Assembly (NCBI GenBank): GCA_024509875.1
Contig: JAMPIV010000590.1
Location: 62,001-126,000, forward strand
Direction of reading: 5' to 3'
Source of the DNA: Oreohelix idahoensis
Taxonomy: Eukaryota > Mollusca > Gastropoda > Stylommatophora > Oreohelicidae
Length of the DNA stretch: 64,000 bases
In this document: positions 58,047-64,000 of the stretch, one piece after another
Position numbering within the stretch: the stretch's first letter is position 1
Layout of the letters: the number at the start of each line of letters is the position of its first letter
The notes under the pieces: generated by a model
The model's input: the letters and a program-made list of their open reading frames with translations, nothing else
Told to the model about the DNA's origin: nothing
The model's database searches: none
Translations under genes and position numbers: made by a program

Positions 58047-58890
58047 GGTACTATGTGTGGAACAAGAAAGGTACAAGTGGCCTGTAGTCGAAGCTAGATA
58101 CCATCATCAGACGGGGCTTAAAGACAAGGGATCATCTTTGTAGACACTCCCTGGCACTTCTGGGAACGTGCTGCGACCTACAACCTTGACCAGCGACGAG
58201 CGTAGCAATACAGTCTACCAAGAACCAAACCATCAGAAGGATCAGAACCGTCACTGCCAGCTAAGTAACACATAAAAGCTGCCAAGTGACCTTCTTTACA
58301 AACCATCATCACATCACAACAGTGATGATAAATTTCTGATAAACAATTACTCTTTTTATTTTAAACCTTGTTAAACCTAAATGATTATTAAATCTGTTAT
58401 TTGTAAATATACAAATTTAACGTCGATTTAATCATTTTGAATGTACTGCATGTTTGTCTCAGTCAATTTACTAAATACACTCTAAACAGAGCTATACCAG
58501 AATAATAAGAATTCCACTGAGTAAATCAGGGACAGGTCTTGAACGAGCTGAAATTAATAATTGCTTAATTCTTCATAAAAGGCGGCGGATCAGATATAAG
58601 TTAACAATTGCCCTGCCCAACGCAGCATTGTTCTTGACTTCTGAAATATCTTATGAAAACTCCCTTGCGATAGAAGCGACATTGTTCTTCTATCTACAAC
58701 TCTGCCAAGAGTAATCTTGTGCGACGGTAGACACCTTTGAAGACCCATATTTGATACTCTTGAGTTTTGGCCACTCTTGGACCACTACTGCAAAGCAGGG
58801 GAGGCAATTCCGTGACAATTGCATCGGAATGAAATCAATGTTCTAAGAGAAAAAGAACCACTATGTGCCAGAGTGACAGCAACAGTTTAT
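58047..58890. other. Non-coding
   Basis: No gene, element end or RNA was recognised. Confidence 0.3.
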
Positions 58891-59205
58891 CAATGTGGGA
58901 ATAATGCTGCACTCAACAGTGTACCAAAATGGGAATAATGTTGCACTCAACAGTGTACCAAAATGGGAATAATGTTACACACAACAGTCTACCAAAACGG
59001 GAATAATGTTACACTCAACAGTCTACCAAAACGGAAATAATGTTACACTCTGCAGTGAATCAAAATGGGAATGTTGCACTAAAATGTCACCAATAGTTTA
59101 CCACAATGAGAATAATATAGTACCAGAGTGTAAACAATAGTTTACTGGAATGGGAATAATGTTGTACTACGATGTGAATAATATTGTGCTAGAGTGTGAC
59201 ATACT
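58891..59205. repeat. Minisatellite, ~34-bp unit, about 8 copies
   Basis: The unit contains CCAAAATGGGAATAATGTTG and CACTCAACAGT. Related but diverged units reappear at 61350-61410 (ATTACCAGAATGGGAATAAT) and about 61810, on the far side of the sequence inserted between. Confidence 0.85.
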
Positions 59206-59232
59206 GTTGAAATTAAGAGGTTTCTTTTACTA

Positions 59233-59375
59233 AATGGAACAAGAGATGAGAAGAAGACGCTGGAGATAGAAAGGACACACACTGAGAAAACCTGTTTATA
59301 GCATTACAAGGCAGTCCTTGTTCTGGAATCCCTGGCGCAAGAGAGATAGAGGAAGACCAAAGAACACTGTTAATG
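59233..59375 (+). pseudogene. 5'-truncated LINE 3' end, copy 3
   Basis: GGAACAAGAGATGAGAAGAAG, GAAAGGACACACACTGAGAA, ATTACAAGGCAGTCCTTGTT and GAGGAAGACCAAAGAACAC follow the same segments as 14380-14510 and 20000-20140. It is short and frameshifted. Confidence 0.65.
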
Positions 59376-59386
59376 CAGAATATTAA

Positions 59387-61320
59387 TGTAATGTGTATCT
59401 TGACGACACATAGGCGATTACCAGTTAATACACGCGGTAATATGTCTGTTGCGTGTGAAATTCTCGCAACATCGTTTTATGTACAATATATATTTTGTAA
59501 TGAAAGGGAAATAATCATGTGGAATTTATAGTCACTTTTCATGGTAAGCAGTTGTCTTCTCGCGTTGGTGTCGATGGTTGTTAAATTTGTTAAGCGTTCT
59601 TGAATCGTGTCCATGTATGGACTTGCTAGGCCGCTTTTCTCAGAAAACGGTTGGCAACCTGTTGGGTTATCCTTATAAGGTAATCATTCTTAAGCTGGTT
59701 CTTAGTAAAGGTCCTTGTGTCTTAAGTTATCTGAGCTGTGGTCGATTCGCGCTGGACTGCGCATGTCTAAGTCTTGGGTCTTTGTCGAACGGTTTCCGCC
59801 CACCAGTCAGTGAGCGAAGATTTCGATAGCGAAGGGACGTCTCTGTGAGAGCGTCTCTGCTAAATTATTCTGTCAGGAATGTGAAGTCCTCTTATGGATA
59901 TTTCGTTTATTCGAGATGATACCTCTAGTGTATTTCCACACACCGGAAGGCGTATTATTTCTGTGGTTATTTCCTGAAGGCAAGGTAAATTACATTTACA
60001 TTAACTTTATCGATTTCTGTTCGTGAGTGACATTTGATTCATAGCCTGTCTTTGAAAGTCGTCATCACGAGATGTTTTCTCAGCTCACATATTGCTACAT
60101 TGTACCGCATCGGGTTGATGCATGTCCCAAGGACTATTACTTGCTACTTCGCTACATGAACTAGGTTTGAAACATTTTGTTATCTAGAGGATTTTTTGAG
60201 GACATTATTTATACTTCAGAAGACGTGTCTGTCTTGCTGAAGTCAGATTAAGGAGAGTGAACTGATCTCATACATCTGGTTATCTCCTGGCTAAGATAGA
60301 AAGGGATGGAGAATTTTCCCGACTACATTACAGCCTTATAATGTATTGACATGCCTGTGAATCATCTTTACTATGATGCTGTCTACCATCCGTTGCTGTT
60401 ATGACTATGTTGCTGTGATAATGACTGTCTGATGTACCTACATATTCGCGTATACATTTTGCCACTGTGGCGTCCACAATAAATGATACAGAAAAACGTC
60501 ACTAGCTGTTACAAGCATCATTGACTTTATACGTCGTGAGTTAACTGACGTCCTTGTGTGGATTGCCCTGTTTTGCATGATCATTGTTTGACTGTACATC
60601 ATCTACACACTACACAAAACCAGACTGCGGGTACCATCCATCATCATATAATACCACGCATCATTTGGTATCACGCATCAATGTCTCTCTGTGGTTAATC
60701 ATGTGTTTGCACGGGTTTTCACTTATATTGAACGCGAGATATTTAATACGTCATCGGTAGTTAATGACGTAATGTGTTCCGCACTAATTTATGCCAACAG
60801 TTAATATTCTTGGCCTATCGTGATTTGTAGTCTTCGAGGAAGGACGTATTATATGTAAGCTCCTGAGATACTGTAGAAGTTGACTATCAGTGGCATATTT
60901 TATTATTCGAAGGCCGCCACAATTATTATGATATTGTATAAGATCATCCAGAACCTAGTGAGAGGTTTGTGACAACCTAAGAAGTATTCATTATATAATT
61001 CAGCGTCTACATTTGTCTGACCCACATTACTTGGGTGATCATAGTTCGTATGCACCCCTAGTACAGCGGCCAGAAATGTTTTGATGAGACGTGACTATTG
61101 AAGGACAGGACGAAGTATCTATATATATATGCCATGCCATTTTTCCATGATGTCGTTATCTGCAATTATTAATAAACGTCAACCATATTATGGACCCATC
61201 CACCTCACGGCTTGGATTCGTCAGAACTGATGTCATGTATGTTTTAGCCCGTCTCCATTCGTGTTTGTCAGTACGATGCCTATTTTTTCACTGAACTTTG
61301 CAATATATTCAACTATATAC
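59387..61320 (+). repeat. Possible solo LTR, related to the Gmr1-type LTR
   Basis: Starts TGTAATGTGTATCTTGACGA, comparable to TGTAGCGTGCATATTTTGAC of the complete element. It also shares, loosely, an AAGCTGGTTCTTAGTAAAGG / GAGCTGGTCCTTTCGTC segment and a GACGTCTCTGTGAGAG / GGTGTCTCTACGATAG segment. It splits a minisatellite. The 3' limit is approximate (near CTTTGCA, 61305, or CTACA, 61325) and no exact 5-bp duplication was found, so it is tentative. Confidence 0.4.
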
Positions 61321-61539
61321 TACAAGAGTAATATCAATGAAAGAATGATGTATAAAAGTGTGAGCAATAGATTACCAGAATGGGAATAATGTTGTACCAG
61401 AGTGAGAGTACCTGCTTTTTTCTCGGTTCCAGGTTGTGCCTTCTTATGGCGAGGCACGTTTCGTTCAACCTAGACTTAAGTCCATTGGTTATATCTGGGC
61501 GCAATTAGCCATTAACATATACGTGAACTCTGGTAACTG

Positions 61540-61745
61540 AAGTGCTGCGTTGATAAACTCTAAGCCCTGAAAATGACTACTAGTATCTATCAGCTAGCAT
61601 GAAGTAGCCCTGAAAAGGACTAATCTTGAAAAGGACTGCTAGCCCGACCAGCGTTGATAGATACTAAGTCCTGAAATAGACTAACAATATATATTGCCTA
61701 GCATGATGAAGCCCCTAATAGGACTGCTAGCTACGCCAACGCTGC
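61540..61745. repeat. Two-copy tandem repeat, ~115 bp
   Basis: Shares GATA(A/G)A(C/T)(T/A)CTAAG(C/T)CCTGAAA, then GCCTAGCATGA(T/A)G and GGACTGCTAGC in the same order twice. Confidence 0.65.
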
Positions 61746-62233
61746 CCGTAACTCCTCGGTGTTCAGCAGACACAGGTGTATGTGGGAACGAAGATGGAGA
61801 ACTTGAGCAGTAGTTTACCAGAGGAAGAGAAAAATGTACCTACGTTTCGCTAGTCTAAACTAGAATAAGAAGAATGTTGCACCTGCGTGTGAGATATATT
61901 GTGCTAAAACTAGAACATGATAGGAAACTCTTTACAGAGCGATACAACAGGAAGCAATCTGATCATCAGAAGCAGTCCCCCCGTCCGACAAGTGTTTCGG
62001 CCCTACATACTCCTTTACACTCTAAGGGGGGTGGGCCCACTTGGGTCATGACTCCCAAGCGTCTCAGCCTCCTGTATACCAGAGGTTTTTTTTTTTTAAT
62101 TTTCATAAGGAATAGATAAAAATACAAACTTTCATAAATGGATGCTCGCGCAGAATATATGGTGTGAAATGGTATGACAAGTTCACTAATGTGCGACTGA
62201 TGTACTCCATTTTCTTAAAAATCATCTTACAAA

Positions 62234-62637
62234 CAGGGTCGGATTTAGACGTGGTGAGGCCCTAAGCTATAGGAAGCTGTTGAGATCCTATTTGGCAAAT
62301 GGGAACAGAGAATAAGGCCATATAACCACTGAACTCGGCAAGAATGCCGCCAAGATGCATGACAAATCCATGCGAGGTTGGTAGAAGGGTTGCCCCATTA
62401 GACTTTAACAATGTGCCTTTAACTTTTTTCGGTTTCAAGACATTTATTATAGCAAAAAATACTTCAAATTTGTTCCCAGAGAAATTAACATTATAGACTT
62501 ACGATAACTACTATAGCTATTTCTATAACTTGTGCCTCTAAGCGCGCCCAAGCTCGGTACCCCACTATTACAGAGACACCTTCAGACGGTGAGGCCCTAA
62601 GCTGTAGCGTGTTTAGCTTATGCCTAAATCCGGCCCA
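62234..62637. mobile_element. hAT-type MITE
   Basis: The left end CAGGGTCGGATTTAGACGTG and the right end (complement TGGGCCGGATTTAGGCATAA) are inverted. GTGAGGCCCTAAGCT occurs near both ends. It is ~400 bp with no transposase. No clear 8-bp duplication was seen. Confidence 0.6.
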
Positions 62638-64000
62638 GTATACCACTCCTGGAATCTTTCTTCCAATTTACAAACAGACGCACATATACACATCGCACTA
62701 ACACTTTGTTAAACATCTTGTACTGGAATTAAAAAAAAAAGACACATCTTAAAGACAAAAAGGAAGTCAAAACACAGATAAAGCCATAAAGTACGACCAC
62801 CCATTTGGGTGATATTTTGGTTTCTGCAGAATCCTCTCCCAAAACTCTAAAAGCAACGGAATCTGAAATTCAATTCATTAACAGCCCATTTTTCTGTCAC
62901 GTTCGTCTGCGGACTGCCGAGCAGCCGAGGAAATACTGTTGAAATTAAGAGATTTCTTTTATTAAGTTTTCCCTCTTCTGCCCAATGTTCGTGTCTTTCC
63001 TTTAAGATACCCTCACTCATGGAGCCATTTTAGCGTATGGAGCCAATTTCGCACGACTTTCTAAAACTATATTATCCGTACTTAGTCGCCTGAGTCCAAT
63101 TTCGCTAGTTTTCGTAAGTGCATTATTTGTACTTAGATGGATGTGTCGATTTTCACTACTTCCTCGAAGTTTTAATATTCGGTCTCAAAGACATTTTTGC
63201 ACGCTTCAACTTCAAATCTACGGTTTAAACTCAACAAAAGTAATGTAGATAAGTATATTCATGTCCCTAGACGTCAAGAATAACTTCTGATGTTTTTAGA
63301 CTTACAATAAAAATAGTTACGACAGATATCCGACAGTTATGACAATTTGCTGAAAACACGTACGCGTGTTTGTGTTTCAGATTTGGTTACGTCTATAGGA
63401 ATGTGTTAAGTCACAAGCCGACTTCCTTACGATACAGTGATAAGAAATCAAATTATATATCATGCAGTGGCGTAGTTAAGCAGTGATGGGTTATCTTGTG
63501 ACTCGATAATCGGAAACCCTTTGTAATTGTTATGGAAGTTATGTCTAGATCTCAGGACAGGGATCCAGTAACAATTATTGTCAAGAAGCAGCAAATGGCA
63601 TAAACAATACAATGTCTTCTTCGTGAAATTTTTTCTCCATTGAAAAGTTTGATCTTTGAATTTTTTTTTCTTCAATTATGGAATTTATATCTAAAAAATG
63701 TACAGGGTGGTTATAAGTCCTTGTGCAACTTTAAACTTTACAAAATGCTAACGGCATATACACTGCATAATTTATCAGATTAAAACTGTTTACTCATCGA
63801 AACCACATTATATGGATCAACTTAAGGTCAGAAGCACAACTGCAATTGACTAAGCAGCAACTGGAGAATGTTTTCAATGGCCTGGAAAATCGGATTGAAA
63901 GATGCATTACGAAAGATAGCGGTTTATACCAAAGCCTAACAATTTGAACAGTACTGTGTTCAAACTTAATAAATTATACTTCCATATACCGTTTACAAAA
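62638..64000. other. Non-coding to the window end
   Basis: Near 62936-62966, ACTGTTGAAATTAAGAGATT repeats the sequence at about 59203. CAGTGGCGTAG at 63465 resembles a hAT-type end. No coding feature was seen. Confidence 0.3.

Overview
The window is non-coding-rich DNA from an animal nuclear genome. Spliced exons, SINEs, LINEs, LTR elements and DNA transposons sit among many mini- and microsatellites. The transposon mix (tRNA-head SINEs, an I-group LINE with RNase H, RTE-type LINE tails, a Gmr1-type LTR element, hAT, pogo/Tigger and IS630-Tc1-mariner-like elements) fits a marine invertebrate, most likely a lophotrochozoan such as a mollusc. That assignment is inference, because no single-copy host gene could be identified.

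Layout. 1-5 kb: the 3' end of a host gene on the minus strand (2969-4756), with three or four short exons that all share phase-1 junctions. 5-9.6 kb: a decayed LINE tail, two copies of a short (GAA)n-tailed retroposon, a tRNA-SINE and a ~1.9-kb minisatellite of ~25-bp units (6356-8284). 9.6-14.8 kb: diverged direct and inverted repeats and LINE tails. 14.9-18.1 kb: a broken IS630-Tc1-mariner element with 23-bp inverted repeats and a very wide D-to-E spacing, then two pogo/Tigger-type non-autonomous elements. One of these closely resembles the mammalian Tigger1 consensus. 19.8 kb: an isolated, well-bounded minus-strand coiled-coil exon. 20-33 kb: SINEs, simple repeats, a pogo-like element and a broken hAT transposase with a BED finger. 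33.6-39 kb: an unidentified block with strong A+C over G+T strand skew.

40486-49767 is a complete, very young LTR retrotransposon. Its two ~1.5-kb LTRs are nearly identical and it is flanked by the 5-bp duplication GGCAG. Its proteins are Ty3/gypsy-like, but the integrase lies upstream of reverse transcriptase and RNase H, and the gag carries a SCAN-like capsid region. This is the Gmr1 arrangement. The reading frame is interrupted by about eight frameshifts, mostly one extra base in a homopolymer, and one TGA.

53463-57910 is a full-length non-LTR element with a 10-bp target duplication and one intact 1287-codon ORF (endonuclease, reverse transcriptase, RNase H, CCHC tail). The short retroposons at 5245 and 9276 share its 3' end and part of its leader, so they are probably mobilised by this family. 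58-64 kb holds a 34-bp minisatellite interrupted by a likely old solo LTR, a LINE tail and a hAT-type MITE.

No rRNA, true tRNA gene, CRISPR array or bacterial feature was seen.
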